Source of the DNA: Plazaster borealis
Taxonomy: Eukaryota; Echinodermata; Asteroidea; Forcipulatida; Labidiasteridae
Reading direction: 5' to 3'
DNA length: 64,000 bases
NCBI GenBank assembly: GCA_021014325.1
Contig: CM037457.1
Coordinates: forward strand, 12,528,538-12,592,537
The notes beneath the pieces were generated by a model. That model was not told the origin of the DNA. It was given only the letters and a program-made list of their open reading frames with translations, and made no database searches. Shown here piece after piece: positions 11,861-24,620 of the stretch (its first letter is position 1; every line of letters starts with the position of its first letter). Made by a program: the position numbers and the translations under genes.

Positions 11861-11915
11861 GGCGACGGGGACGGTGACACTGCTGTATCACTCTGGCGAC
11901 ATGATGCTATAGGCC
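11360..11915 (-). CDS. TRIM2: TRIM2/3 coding exon 1 with short 5' UTR
   Basis: Coding from ATG at 11860 to 11360 (167 codons), ending CAG before the donor GTAAAG at 11359. It encodes the RING and the B-box. This ATG is chosen because it lies 18 codons ahead of the first RING cysteine and sits in a good context (GCCATGG). Upstream, a TTATTGCAG acceptor ends at 11916, so 11861-11915 is probably 5' UTR joined to a distant non-coding first exon, as is usual for this family. That upstream exon was not located. Confidence 0.92.
11889..11903 (-). promoter_or_regulatory. Upstream ORF of four codons in the TRIM2/3 5' UTR
   Basis: Inside the predicted 5' UTR an ATG at 11903 reads Met-Ser-Pro-Glu and stops at TGA (11891-11889), 28 nt before the main ATG. 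Short uORFs can lower translation of the main frame; that effect is inferred. It depends on the acceptor at 11916 being used or on the transcript starting further upstream. Confidence 0.45.
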
Positions 11916-13034
11916 TGCAATAATGTTGATAAAGATAATATATTAAATATTAAGTGGACAACAATTTCTTCAACCAATTACATCTACTACTTGAGAAAGC
12001 AAACCATGAACATAAGAATCATTGATTCAATTCAAGCAATATTCAGCATGATTGGATAATCAAATAACAAAAGTGACCCAAAAAAAAGAAGAAGAAGAAG
12101 AAATTCCATTTCTAAATAACTTGTAAAATTCTTCTGAAATGTCCCAGATTGCACCAGAGAGCATCTAATGTTGAAAAGTTCTCCCAGGGCCCTCAAGCAG
12201 GCCCCGGACCCTAGGCCATGATCAACTTATCTTTAAAACAACAGAAGGATTACTGAAAATTTTCAATTCAACATGAAAAGGAGATAAGATGCCCCCCTTC
12301 TTTTCTGCAAGTTTTGCAAAAGTGAGAATGTGACGCAAGCTCAAAATGATGCTTTGACCCTTTCTTAGATAACACCCCCTTGTACTAACACTAAGGAGGG
12401 GGGATGCTTGCGAAGCCCACCCCTAAATCCACCACTGTCATTTGTGTTGACTGCTTAATCCAAGTCCCTCTACTTGTTTTATTTTTTTACTCATGGTGAT
12501 CAATGAATATCAACTTCCTATGTAAAGTGGACAGTAAGTGAATTAAAATTGAATGCATCTCATCAAGCCAGTGCACGTATCTCCTTTCAACTCCTTTCCC
12601 TCCCACTGCTCTCCTGTGCCATCTTCTCTCCCTGTCGAACAGATGTTTTTCCACCTACGCTCACATCTCCACTCCTTCAAATATTTCCATTTTTTCCCCT
12701 CTCTCCACATCCAGCGCCCCTACATTGTATGAACAAATAAGCACACCACCCTTTCCTCCCTTCTCTCTTTCTCTCCCCCTCTCTATCTATCGCCGTGGCT
12801 GATTAATCGATCCAAGTGTTGCTGACGTCAGATCTATCACATCCGCGTCTTGAGGAAGATATACTTATTATCCTTGGTTTACCACCTAATCACGCTGGGC
12901 CATCACTGAGGAAATTATTCATGCAAGATGATAGGGATTCGTTCAGCTGCCCTGTAAAGAGCGGGTACGAAACACCATTGCTTTACAAAATTACATGGTA
13001 AATCAAAAGGTACTTGAGAAATTTGCACTGAAAA

Positions 13035-13235
13035 AAAAGGGTGATTTGTGATTGAACAAAGACAAATTGACTAGAGCGGGACTTGAACATGCTAGCTATG
13101 GATTAACATGCTGGCGTTCTACCAACTGGTAGCCCTAATGTTGGCGGTCTCCCGATTTTGTCAATATCTTTGTTTGGGGGTTTTAGTCAGAAGCCATTCA
13201 ACCTGTAACTGCCGTATAGCCAGGGATCACACACA
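13035..13235 (-). mobile_element. tRNA-derived SINE family 2
   Basis: Read on the minus strand it has TAGCTCAGTTGGTAGAGC-like A box and GGTTCAAGTCC-like B box, then GTCAATTTGTCTTTGTTCAA. Here the A box has decayed. Confidence 0.72.
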
Positions 13236-13485
13236 AGTGAAATGTACCAAAGAAAAGAACAAAATACCGTCTCATCCCTTTAAAATACCCCATAATTCCA
13301 CAGATAATATATCTTTGTACTCTAAGACTAAATAATCCACGTACATTAACAGAGAGTAAATTAATTCTCACGGTTGTCGGGATAATCAGTCTTGAATTCA
13401 CTGTATCAGGTTACCATGGCTCATATTCAGAATGCACTTAAAAGATGAAATGGAATTATGTTCAAGATAACAAGGACGACCAGCT

Positions 13486-13856
13486 TTAAAGGTATCGTAC
13501 ACGTTTGGTAATGACTCAAAACAAATATTAGCATAAAAACTTACTTGGTAACAAGCAACGGAGAGCTGTTGATAGTATAAAAGTTGTACGAAACGACTCC
13601 CTCTGAAGTAACGTAGTTTTTGAGAAAGAGGAAATTTCTCACTAAAATAATAAAAACTTCTTCCAAGAAATTTTTATTCCTATCTGAAAGCACACAATTG
13701 TACAACAAGGGTGTTTTTTCTATCATCATTTTCTTGCAACTTCGATGACCAATTGAGCCCAAATTTTCACAGGCTTGTTATTTTATGCATATGTTGTGAT
13801 ACACCAAGTGAGAACACTGGTCTTTGACAATTACCAAACGTGTTCAGTGCCTTTAA
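13486..13856 (-). mobile_element. MITE family A, copy 1
   Basis: About 371 bp bounded by TTAAAGGTATCGTACACGTT and AACGTGTTCAGTGCCTTTAA, imperfect inverted ends of about 25 bp. No coding capacity. TTAA at both ends suggests a TTAA-targeting (piggyBac-like) source. Confidence 0.85.
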
Positions 13857-14792
13857 AGTTAGGATCATAGATTGGTTTTTGTCAACGTTATGCTTTATAT
13901 TTAGAAGCAGAATGATAAAGAAAGATACAATAAAAGTCACATGTTAAAGTGTCTACTTGCTGAGAAAACATCAAAAAAATGAAACGGTATTTTCACAAGA
14001 ACGTTGAATCAATCCCATTCAGCGAGGTCACAGTGGGTACAAACCGCATCGTTGGCTGCAGCATTCACGAATGGACACCAACCCTAAGAATGATTTCAAA
14101 TGTTTTGGGTTGAAAAGTTATCCAAACCATATTACTACGAAGGGAATCCTCTCTAAAAATAGTTCATACTATCAACAGCCACAGTGCTTCTCACCAAGGA
14201 AGTTTGTACGGTCATTAACTATTGGAGTATTTACCAATGTATGACCCTACCTTTGACATAAACCACTCCAGCATGAGAACACGAGTGCAATGTGACATAA
14301 AAGAGAGAAAGATACACTGTACGATGACAGCTGTCCACCATTACTTCGAGTCCCTTTTCACATTACAAAACCAATTCCGAGGAAAACGGAACTTGCAAAC
14401 GTTGCCTAAACCAAATTTATATTACCTTTTTGTCTCAGTATTTTGTTCAAAAAAATCTATTTATGGTACATAAAAAAAGAAGTTGAAAAATTAAAATTTC
14501 CTGAGAAATATGGATAAAGAAATCAAGCAAATAATAATTCATTAAAATCAAACTCTACATTTGGATGAGGAAGTTGCTTAATTGGTTAATCAAATTTTCA
14601 ACGACCCTCTCCTGCAATCTCAATAACAAAAATTGGACATTACTTCTTGTCAAGGTAAAACAGTGGGGGGGGGGGAGAGGGGCTGTTATTGAATACATTT
14701 GTACATTTTTCCAATCTTATTTGGGGGGATAAGGGTTCTGAATCATAAATTCCATGTGCTTAATTAAATAATTCTCTGCTTCATTCTAACAG

Positions 14793-14889
14793 GTCTTCAT
14801 TTGCATTCCTGCATCCTGCTCTTCAAGTGAAACGAGAGAAAAGAGATGAGGATGTGGATACACAAGAGGAGCCAAAGAAAGAAGCATGA
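14793..14889 (+). CDS. Possible terminal exon of an unknown plus-strand gene
   Basis: After an acceptor (TTCATTCTAACAG, AG 14791-14792) an open frame of 31 codons reads SSFAFLHPALQVKREKRDED ... EPKKEA and stops at TGA. The charged tail ends KKEA, which fits the KKxx ER-retrieval motif, and an AATAAA lies at 15214. No upstream exon was found and the family is not recognised; chance is quite possible. Confidence 0.18.
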
Positions 14890-15599
14890 CTCACCATCCC
14901 ATCGCAAGAGCCTTTATAAGACTGTCATGTTCACCCAGGAGCAAGATATGTAGACTGCTAGGGTATACCATGCTCCCTGATTATACAGTGACTACTGCTT
15001 CATCAGGCCGGGGGGGTTTTATGCACTTGAATATGGACCAGTCATTAGACAGATTGATTGGAAGGGGTAGTAGAGGGGATGGAATGAATTTAAGAAGGGA
15101 TTATTTCTTTCTTCATGTTTGCTTTTGGAGTTTCTGCCACAAGCTTGCATCAGGATTCTAAACTGTAAGCACCATTTCTTTCTCAGTTAAATCAATTTCA
15201 CGTCTAATATAAAAATAAAGAAATATGTAAAAAAACATTTACGCACAACTTATTTTTCAAAATCAGTCTTATTTCCTTAAAAATCAACACCATACAAGCA
15301 CAACGGTCTTATTGGTTAATTACAGACTCACAAGCTTAAACCAATCTAGAAAACATATTATACATGTATATCCTATATTACAAAAAAATGAAATAAAAGT
15401 TATCTCTTAGTACTCAATGTCTGAAAACTCAAGACCGAATGACACACAGCATATAAATTGTATTATTTTTTTCATTTTTTTTCTTGAGTTTAGATACATA
15501 TATTTTGTTCTAATAGTTCTCTAATTGTTGACAATACCTTACTTTCTAAATTATTTTTATTGGTGCACATCTTTTAAGTACATGTTTTACCACCATTTA

Positions 15600-15905
15600 A
15601 GCTTGGATAATAGACAGGCTTTTGGGACACAGTGTTTAGCTACACTTTGTCTATCCTGGCCGGCTTAAATGGTTATGTTGTTCATATCTTTTTAAATCTT
15701 TGTCTTTGTCCCTGTACTTGCTCATTTGCTCAACCTCAGCCCATCCCTCTTCCCTTTTTCTTTGCCATCCCATCCCATCCCCTTCCAGCTTCATGTAGTA
15801 TTTGTATTAAAGCATGTTTATTTTGTCGCTCATTTCTCCTTAACTCGTAATGTTAATTACTATATTTTGTATTGATCCATGGCCAAATAAATAATAATAA
15901 CTTAA
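15600..15905 (+). mobile_element. Possible 3' UTR tail of a non-LTR retrotransposon
   Basis: Pyrimidine-rich stretch followed by TGATCCATGGCCAAATAAAT and a short AATAATAA tail, a style common to LINE 3' ends. No RT sequence is present. Confidence 0.35.
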
Positions 15906-16847
15906 CTTGACGATGGCACAATACAGTCATTGGATGCTGATGACATCATCGTGTCTCCTTCATAGGCCATGACAATCATCAATATACAATCACCACAGCC
16001 GTCAATGGTAACATATACTCATAACCCGTTAACACAATCTGATCCCTGCCACACTTACAGATCGCTCTCAAACAGACCTAATGAAACTTAAAAAATCAAA
16101 GTCCAATCTGAAATTAAGCCGAGCATTTTTCGTAGAGAGCGGCTGAATTTATGCCCGGCATGATGAATGGATGACTCATACGGCCGAACAACCCAAGATA
16201 GATTATGCAGAGTTTTTGACATTCATGACAATATGAGTTCAGTATCTCGAACATACCTGTCTGTTGCCATTAGCACACACACAACCCAGAAGTGGTTTGA
16301 ATGTCCAGACCCACGCCACCTAGGAAGGCGTTTTGCTAAATACAAGTTAACCAGTGATCTCATTCACAAAACATGCGTGTGAATAAATTACAGGCATGCA
16401 ATGACACTCAATATTACGGAGTTAACAATCGGGAGGCCAGAATACGATTTACCCATGGGGAATTTGGATGTTGCCGAGGGGGGAATGCAAATTTCACTCC
16501 TATTTTGATTGCACTCTGGGGAGGAGGCCATCCACCTCAACCCCAACATTCCAAATACCACCCCTTAGATGTAATTTTGATTTAAAATGTTAACTAAATT
16601 GTTTCTCATCACTAAAATAGTTGAGAATTGTAGCCAAGTTTTTTTTACCAATTACCCTAAAATTCTCTGAAATAAAGTAATCTAAGCAAGTTAACTAAAA
16701 AGGTTTAGAGACTTTAATTTTCTAGATATGCTTGAGAGAAAAAAATTTTTAAAGCAGAAAAGACGGTTTAAGCAGAGAGATTTGGGGGGTTTTATTGGAA
16801 AAATAATCAATAAAAATAGAAAATATCAATGAAGAAAAATCTTAAAA

Positions 16848-17100
16848 TGAAGTGAGTGCGTAAAATGCTCGCCTCTCACCATTGTGGCCCTGGTTCGATT
16901 CCCAGCTAAGGCCATATTATGTGAGTAGAATGGTGTTTTTTTCTTCAGGCCCTCCGGATTTCCTCTCTTGGCTGTGCTTCATGGTCATATGGGTTGATGT
17001 GGCTGGCTGCCAAAAGGTACCCTTGCATGCCATGCGGCTTGAACACATTGTAGCCGCGCCAGTCTCAAATCAGCTTCTCAGCTGCGAGTAAGGATGATTA
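16848..17100 (+). mobile_element. tRNA-derived SINE family 4, single copy
   Basis: Head GTAAAATGCTCGCCTCTCAC and B box GGTTCGATTCCCAGC, followed by a unique body ending TTGAAGGC and a T run. Confidence 0.6.
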
Positions 17101-17611
17101 GCCTCCCAAATTGAAGGCTTTTTTTTGTTCAATACAAATTCACATTTATTTCCATACTTCATGAACATTTCTAAATAATACATAGCCAAACAAATTATTT
17201 AAAATACAATTTGTACAGGGCAGGAAATTAAATAAGTATGGAGGCATCATCTAGAAGCCAGGGCTTGCGACGAGATGCCTGACGGACAGACAAACGGGCA
17301 GACAGGTTGAACTAATACATAAATGATGAAGCAAAAACACAAAATTGTTGAGTGCATAGTAAGATTGTAGGATGGTAGCCATTGTTTTCATGACGGAATT
17401 TTACTCATAAATATGACCCCCCCACAAGGTCAGCACCATGGTGTGAGCACATATTATTAGCACTGCATGTGTGACACCGTTTCGACTTCTTTTGAAAATT
17501 TTGCCTTGAAAATGCATTACATTACATGCATTGAATTCTACATGTTTTCTTACATGCCTGCAAGAAGCACAAGAAACAGCCAAGAAAGACACATTTATGA
17601 TGGGAAACACA

Positions 17612-17682
17612 GGCCATATCCAAATTAGCGGCTACAGCTACGGCTGTTGCTAAGGGTGTTACTAAGGACTATGGCCTCCCCA
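17612..17682. mobile_element. Foldback element F, fragment
   Basis: Left arm only: GGCCATATCCAAATTAGCGG followed by CTACAGCTACGGCTGTTGCT. Confidence 0.7.
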
Positions 17683-17886
17683 TCAGCACTGAACCCCATT
17701 ATACATAAGGCCTGTCTGTCTGCCTCCCCCATTGGGACATTGCTGTTGATTTAGTTAATTAACAGTGGTCTCTGGAAGAGAAACCCTGAGCAAGTTCGGG
17801 CGCCGACCTTTCGTCAATTTGCAATTGAAATCACATATTAATGTATTTGGATGAGCAGATGATGCGATTACATGTACATTAACGAA

Positions 17887-18066
17887 GGATTGGTAGTGCA
17901 TATAAAAGAACCCAGAACACTTATCATGGGAGTTAGCATACCGGGGTTAAACCCGGTGTCTCTGGTTCACATAGCAAGCACCCTTGTTCACAGGTTTCCT
18001 CAGGCTTGCGAGCTACAATGATTAAGTTCACTGATGAGGCATCCTTGGTATCATCACCAGAAATAT
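17887..18066 (+). mobile_element. tRNA-derived SINE family 1, 3' fragment
   Basis: Body only: TATAAAAGAACCCAGAACAC to GAGGCATCCTTGGTATCATC. Other fragments: 18700-18870 (-), 37785-37900 (-), 55045-55190 (+). Confidence 0.75.
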
Positions 18067-19154
18067 ATGATAATAGTGAAGGTTCAAACTTCGTACGTAG
18101 TAGTAAACTTGCAACTTCATCGACCCATTGGATTAAGGCTGATAACCACAACCCAGCTTCCCTTTAAATCTTGCAACAAAAGACCCCCTAGTACTTTCAC
18201 ATCATTATCTACATCAACCCAGACAGTACACCACTGTGTGTCAGTGACACACTCCACGACACACAGCAAATTACACTCAAATACTCAATATATATCCTAT
18301 ATATGGATATTCTACCATGAGAACAATTTCTGAAAACAGTTTGATGCAATTTTCTTTGTACAACATAAAATAGTGCAATGTAGTTTAAGATTCGTCATCA
18401 TCAGATAATTCATTACCCAGTGTTAATCATGAGGCTTACTTGGTACAATTTTGTGCCTAACACCAAGTTCCATTTGAGATACTGTAATGCACTTTTGTAA
18501 AAAATATATATTTAAACTATACCCCCTTACATGTATGTTCTTTTATCTTGCAAAACTATAATAATAAGATCTAGTCTCATACAACGCACGTATCTCCCCC
18601 TCCCAATAAGGTACTCAAGGCGCTTGATCAAACAGAACCATTTTAAGACAGGTTTTTGAATTTCTTTTTTGAATTGGAGACCATTTTATGTAGTACCTTA
18701 TAAAAGGGTTTACAAGGTGCATTCAGCAGCCCCTGCCAGAAACACAGAGGCAAACCCCTTCTCTTAGCGATTAAGTGTAACTGGGTTCTTTTACGTGCAT
18801 TACACAATGCACGGGACTTACTGCTTTACGTCCCATTCAAAGGTTAAAGCAATAATGGTTAATATGCACAAACCAATAAGGTAATAAAAAGTGACCAGCT
18901 ATTCCCATTAAATTTTTAGTAATTTTTTACGATGAAAGCAAGAGAAATGAAACATAACCCTTCCCTCTTCCCATTACTCTTAAGTCTGAAAATGGTAATT
19001 ATTCTATTCTAATCAGCATTGGCTTTTTTATTGCTGAAACTCAAGGGGCTATCAAATCAATTTAGTTTCGTGTATGTACTCTCTCAATAATTAATGTGTA
19101 CACGTAGCATCATGCATTTGACATCAAGATGTAAGTAAAAATTTATTAAAATCG

Positions 19155-19405
19155 TTGCGGTACCCGCTGCTAAAATATAGGATTCGAACTGCCTCTAGCT
19201 ACTGGGCAAGCTCGGTGGTTTAGTTGGTAAGACATCTGCTCTAGCATGGCAAAGGTTGTGGGTTTGAATCCCATCCGAGTACTGTGCCTGTGGATTTTTT
19301 TTCACAGAACTCTGGAAAGTATACAGTGCTTTACACACGTCGGTGTATGGGTAAAACACAAATAGTATTCTTTATCCCCGATACGAATTCAACATGTATT
19401 AAAGA
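19155..19405 (+). mobile_element. tRNA-derived SINE family 3
   Basis: A box GGTGGTTTAGTTGGTAAGAC, B box GGGTTTGAATCCCATCC, then TTTACACACGTCGGTGTATG and TTCTTTATCCCCGATACGAA. Confidence 0.82.
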
Positions 19406-20127
19406 ATTACTTTGTTTTTTAAAATGATTAAAGATGGAGTACAGCATTGGTAATTTTCATTTTAACAAAATCAATACTTTTAATCAAAATATCTTATTGA
19501 TTATACATTTTTAGCTCATATCCTTTGTATCCTCAAGACAAATATTTCTGTCTGATTTACAAAGTTGAAAAAACAGCATAATTTGCATACCCTAAAATGG
19601 AATTGCTTATTTTGATTGCCGTACTCAAAATAAGCTTGTGTAAGAAAGATAATTTCTTTTTCAGTAAGTAAAATAGGATCACCTAAAAAACGGGATCACC
19701 TTATGTTATGATTTTTTTGACAGGTTGGCTGTACGGTGTGTTTATTGAAGAGGGTTTGTTTAGCACTTTCTCAACAATTTTTGTTGTATACATTAGTGAG
19801 CCGTATGGGTACTGCCTGGGTTAATTTGAGCTTATTTTTTGTAATACTTAATTAAGCTCTAATATTTTGTTACATCTACCATTGACAATTGACATATCGA
19901 TTTTGTACAAAAAGGATGCTGGCAGAGTTTATTTCCTGCCCCCCTTCTTACCAGATCACTGTCCCCTGTTGGTTGACACCCCCTCCAGGAGGTGTGGCAT
20001 GGTCCAGCATAGAATATAATGCCATATTATGAGCTGACCAGTGTGTAATGTGATTAAGACAATAGAAATAGTAAGGGCGCCAGTGGCCCCTCGTTTGAGG
20101 GTTTTAATGTTTTCCTGTTGTTCATCT

Positions 20128-20483
20128 ATTAAAATTAATGGCAATAAAAACCTACTTGGTTAGAAGTACAGCAGCTTTCGATAGTATAAAGCATTTTGAG
20201 AATCATTTCACTTCGAAGTAATGTGGTTATGGAAAAATATATCAGTTTTTATCCCCAAAATTTGAATCTGAGAAACATAACTGTCAGATACGTTTCTCAG
20301 AATGTGTATTCCAATTACAGATTATTCTTCCTGCGTGGACATAACCGCTCTGGATTTTCTGCAATATCTCAAAAATGCGACCACCTTTTGAAATGTAATT
20401 TTCACAGGCTTGTTTTATTGTTTATCTACATTGATTAAAACAATCGAATGGTTCCAAAAACCAAAGGTATACTTTCCCTTTCA
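20128..20483 (+). mobile_element. MITE family B, 5'-truncated copy
   Basis: Shares most of its length with the copy at 31983-32381 in opposite orientation; the first inverted end is lost and the last reads GTATACTTTCCCTTTCAA. Confidence 0.8.
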
Positions 20484-21400
20484 ACACTTTGAGGTTACTT
20501 ATTCAGATTTCGTAATTTATTCAACATTTTGAGCCAACTCACAACAAATATCACACAAAACAACCAAGCTGCAGATTCTATGGAAAATCTACTGTCTAGA
20601 AAGGAATAACCATGGTGACAGGGATCCCATAGCAAGTTCCCTTAGTTACATTGGAGGCTACTCATGTGGTTTGCTCAGTAGGCATCAACAGCTGAAATGA
20701 CAATCTATTCCGACAACAATCCATAGCAATGGACTCTGCTATTGTACATAATACTGCATATTTGATCCGCTCTGTAGAATAATAACAATATCATCTGTTT
20801 GTACGATGGGAAGAAACAAAAAGTAAACTGACCTTCAAATGATGTTTCCCAGACAATGATAGCTTTTAAATTTGAAAGCCCCTTTGAAAATCCCATGAAC
20901 CAATTAGAAAACTGTTTTGTAATTTGATCAATTCTAATTCAACTCACTCAATTGTATTCAATTGTACATTTATTTCCATATGCAATTCACCAAGTTGAAT
21001 ACTAACGGATTTGTAAGCAATAGATTTTGATCTAACTCACTCCTTATAGATTTGGAATGAAGGTAGGTTTGAGGTGACACCATGTAAAACAATTTTTTGT
21101 CAGTAGTGGTGGCTCTGAGAAGAGCTGGTTATAGATCCGGGTCTATAGATCAGGGATGAGATTTTAGGAATGTGAAGATTCCTGATAACTTGCGGACCGG
21201 GGTTCCCCCTTTTTTGACCCACAACATTTCTGGTGTTTTTCTCTGTTTTTGTTTTATTTGTTGTTTGTCTAATGATTGTGCAATTTTTCCTTTTAACCAT
21301 CCTATTTTAATTCCATTTTTGTAGTTTTTTATGAGTGCTAGGATCCAGTGTTTTTTAATGAATGTGCAATGTTTTCCCTGTAATCTTTTATTCTTGTATC

Positions 21401-21731
21401 TTAAAGATATCGTACACATTTGGTAATGACTCAAAACAAATATTAGCACAAAAACTTACTAGGTAACAAGCAACGGAGAGCTGTTGATAGTATAAAACAT
21501 TGTAGGAAACAACTCCCTCCGAAGTAACAGAGTTTTTGAGAAAGAGGTAATTTCTCACTAAAGCACACAAATTTGTACAACAAGGGTGTTTTTTCTTTCA
21601 TCATTTTCTTGCAATTTTGATGACCAATTGAGCCCAAATTTTCACAGGCTTGTTATTTTATGCATATGTTGGGATACACCAAGTGAGAACACTGGTATTT
21701 GACAATTTCCAAACGTGTTCAGTGCCTTTAA
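21401..21731 (-). mobile_element. MITE family A, copy 2 (internal deletion)
   Basis: Same ends and order as copy 1, but about 40 bp around the central palindrome is missing (join near 21558). Confidence 0.85.
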
Positions 21732-22357
21732 GCGCATTTTTGTAGTTTTTATGTGAGCTGGGCCATCCATGGGAGATCAGTGAGTTTTTTCTCACTGAAT
21801 GAATTACCCAGGATAAACAAGAAATAAATAAAAATATATAAACCTCCCATTTGTTTACAATTCAGGTGGTTTACAGACTCTGTGCATCACCAGAAATACA
21901 AAACTACAGGTTTGGACACATGTTGGACTATTCGTTTGTCCCTTTGGGGACTGCTTAACTTCTTTCAAGAAGGCTCAAGGTTTGAAGAAAATAAAAATTA
22001 TGCAATCAGGAAAAATCCTGAGAAATCACATACCTGATAGATTTGAAGAGCCGGTCTAAAGATTTGTCTTATATTCAGTCCTTTTTTGACCAATACAAAA
22101 ATCGGTTCAATTTTATGTAAAGTTGTAACTGAAGACAACAACTGACAAATCACCAACTTAACTTGAAAATATTGTATTGCATATCAATTGGCTTGTATGA
22201 CGATTTTTAATTACATTATTGTCAACTGATTTTGATGAGAATTAAAACGCAACATAGCAGCCTTGTGGTGGAATAAATGAACAAGTTTCTTAATCTACCA
22301 TGCCAATTATGTAGCTCAGCCATGCAAGAAACCACTTCAATTTCGTCTCTTCATGAA

Positions 22358-22587
22358 GAGCAGCCGAGCGGTTAAGAGCACCGTACTCAAGCTCTGGTGT
22401 TTCTGATCAGCAGAGTGTGGGTTCGAGTCCCGGTCGTGGCACTTGTGTCCCTGAGCAAGATACTTTACCATAATTGCTTTGTCCTTCGGACGGGACGCCC
22501 TCATGTACAGATCTCCTTAGGCTTGCGAGCTACAGTGATTAAGTTCATTCATGAGGCATCCTTGGTTTCATTACCAAAAATATAATC
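22358..22587 (+). mobile_element. tRNA-derived SINE family 1, internally deleted copy
   Basis: GCCGAGCGGTTAAGAGCACC, GGGTTCGAGTCCCGGTCG, then a jump to the end GAGGCATCCTTGGTTTCATT. Confidence 0.82.
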
Positions 22588-22903
22588 ATCAAACTTTTTC
22601 TGAAGAGAAATGACCTTGAGCATGGGTTCAAAGACCACTGAATATAATCTGTGGGTGTTATACACATGTCTGAATCTTTTTTGGTGTGTAGCTGCATGAA
22701 TGTACACTGCTACTGTACTGAAATAGAGGTGTCATCTACATTGTCCATGTACATACACATCACTGCATCCATAGTTGAGAAGAGTTCAGATACACACTAC
22801 ACAGCGTTCATGAATCATGGTCTTAGTGTTTACCCTATACCAACAAATGAAAAGAGAACTATAACCAAACTGTTCTTTATCCCCAATATAATAATGACAT
22901 CAG

Positions 22904-23364
22904 TTAAAGAGGGTCTCCAAGGTCAAATGCAGTTTGTAAGATCCATTCATTTTGCCAATAGATAAGAGTCCTTAGGTAAATGGGGGAAACATTGCCTCAA
23001 AATTGTAACCTCACATTAAAACGGTTTAAAATGCCACTGTGTTTGATACCTTTAAAGTGCAATTTTTGTCAAAGTCCAAAAATTGTTGATGACGTCACAC
23101 TCCAACTATATGGTCTTTTTCATTTTTGTACAGAATTATTTGAGTTCATTCCAGAATATTGATGATATTCAATCAAAATGGCATTGAATTTCACCTTTTG
23201 ACTGGCACAAAAAGTCCTCTTTGGAATGTAAAGACCCATTTGTTTTTGATGTCCGATCACATTTCACTCAAAAAAAGAGTATCAAATAAAATGGCATTTG
23301 ACACCGTTTTATAGGAAAATGAGTGCATCACAAAACTGAATTTGACCTTAGAGCCCCTCTTTAA
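22904..23364. mobile_element. MITE family C (TTAAAGAGGG ends), copy 1
   Basis: Ends TTAAAGAGGGTCTCCAAGGT and TTAGAGCCCCTCTTTAA are inverted repeats; both arms also share inner blocks (TGTAACCTCA type and TGATACC). Non-coding. Confidence 0.8.
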
Positions 23365-24596
23365 AAGTCCATGTACACATGAATACATGTTTCCTGGGAA
23401 ATTTGCTAGGGTTAGCAATTCAAGTGTGAAAAGGTGAATCCAATACTTGTAGTTTGAAAGTGGCTTACATGACCAGGGCACATTTTAAAGAGCTGTACAT
23501 CTCCTCATGTTTCTGTGCTGCGCCAGGAAGCAGTCACAAATATGAACAGTTACATTACCTCCTGGTAGACAGTTTTGCTCTAAAGCATTGAGGAAGGAAA
23601 TTAGAATACAGGGAAGTTTGTTTTGCCTACCAGCTGAATGAAATGCAGGGCACATGTTTAATAGTGTCTAACGGGGCTCTCCCTTAACACCAGCCCAGCA
23701 TAGTAAAAACTGCTATGGGCTTGTAAACACCACTTCTTAACCTGCCCTGTGGGCTACTAACAATTGTCCAACCTACTTATTTATAATGCTCATATTTCTT
23801 CCTTTTCAAATGTAAATAATAATTTTATAATTTTTAAAATTTTTTTATTAATTTTATAATTTTATTTATATTTGAGTGTGTTATTTCATTTGACCAATAA
23901 ACTGGTTGTGATTGCTACCATTAACACATCAGAAAGATAGTTTTTAATAATAAATGTTTGAAATTTGGGCTACCAAAAATTCCTTGGGGCAAGTAAAACA
24001 CACAGTTTACTAGCCCAGGGAGGCCACTTTCTAAAAAGCTCAAATGAAGGCCTGTCTAATGTCTTCACAACATGTGGTCTGCACTAATTCTGTTAACATA
24101 TGGTGACCATGTTGCATTCTATTTGACTCCACACCAAAGTTCAATGTGTGTCTGTGTGTGTGTTTTGTTTTCATAATGAGCTGAACGAAATCAATTATCC
24201 GGAACACTTTTCGACTAATGAAGCTGTTCATTAATATTGGCCACATATTTACTTCAACATTGGGTTAGTTAGAAACAAATTGACCGTTTGAATTATGGAT
24301 TTAAATCTTGCGAGAGAATTTAAGAACATGTCAGCCAAGAATGTGTAAAACAATTTTAAGATGAAAACCAAATCAAGATGTACTTAGGTAGAGTTAGTAA
24401 TTCATAAACCTCCGAAGAAATCAAGGGAACTTAAAACGCTATGTCTGATTTTGGGCCGATTTGGCCTGGAAATTTAGATTTAATATTTTAAATAGCTAAT
24501 TTTATAGATTGGAGAATTGCCCTTGTCATATATATTCCAAAGTTTTAGCAAGTTTTTCGCTTTGAAACAGCATCATCTGTCAAAATTAGTTCAGAG

Positions 24597-24620
24597 AAAA
24601 AAAAAAAAAAAAAAAAAAAA
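24597..24620 (+). repeat. Poly-A run
   Basis: About 23 A in a row; no retrotransposon body is recognisable upstream. Confidence 0.85.

Larger units (their letters stand above)
11916..22903. other. Intergenic region, left part
   Basis: No supported gene. Probably includes TRIM2/3 non-coding first exon(s) and promoter, not located. Contains SINEs at 13035, 16848, 17887, 18700, 19155 and 22358; MITEs at 13486, 20128 and 21401; the weak exon at 14793. TC-rich stretch at 12580-12790. Confidence 0.55.

Noticed and set aside
14886..15161. 91-codon plus-strand frame
   Set aside because: No family likeness; includes simple G runs; overlaps the better explained end of the weak exon.
22358..22440. Apparent Ser/Leu tRNA gene
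   Set aside because: Head of SINE family 1: no pairing acceptor stem, same body follows in other copies.
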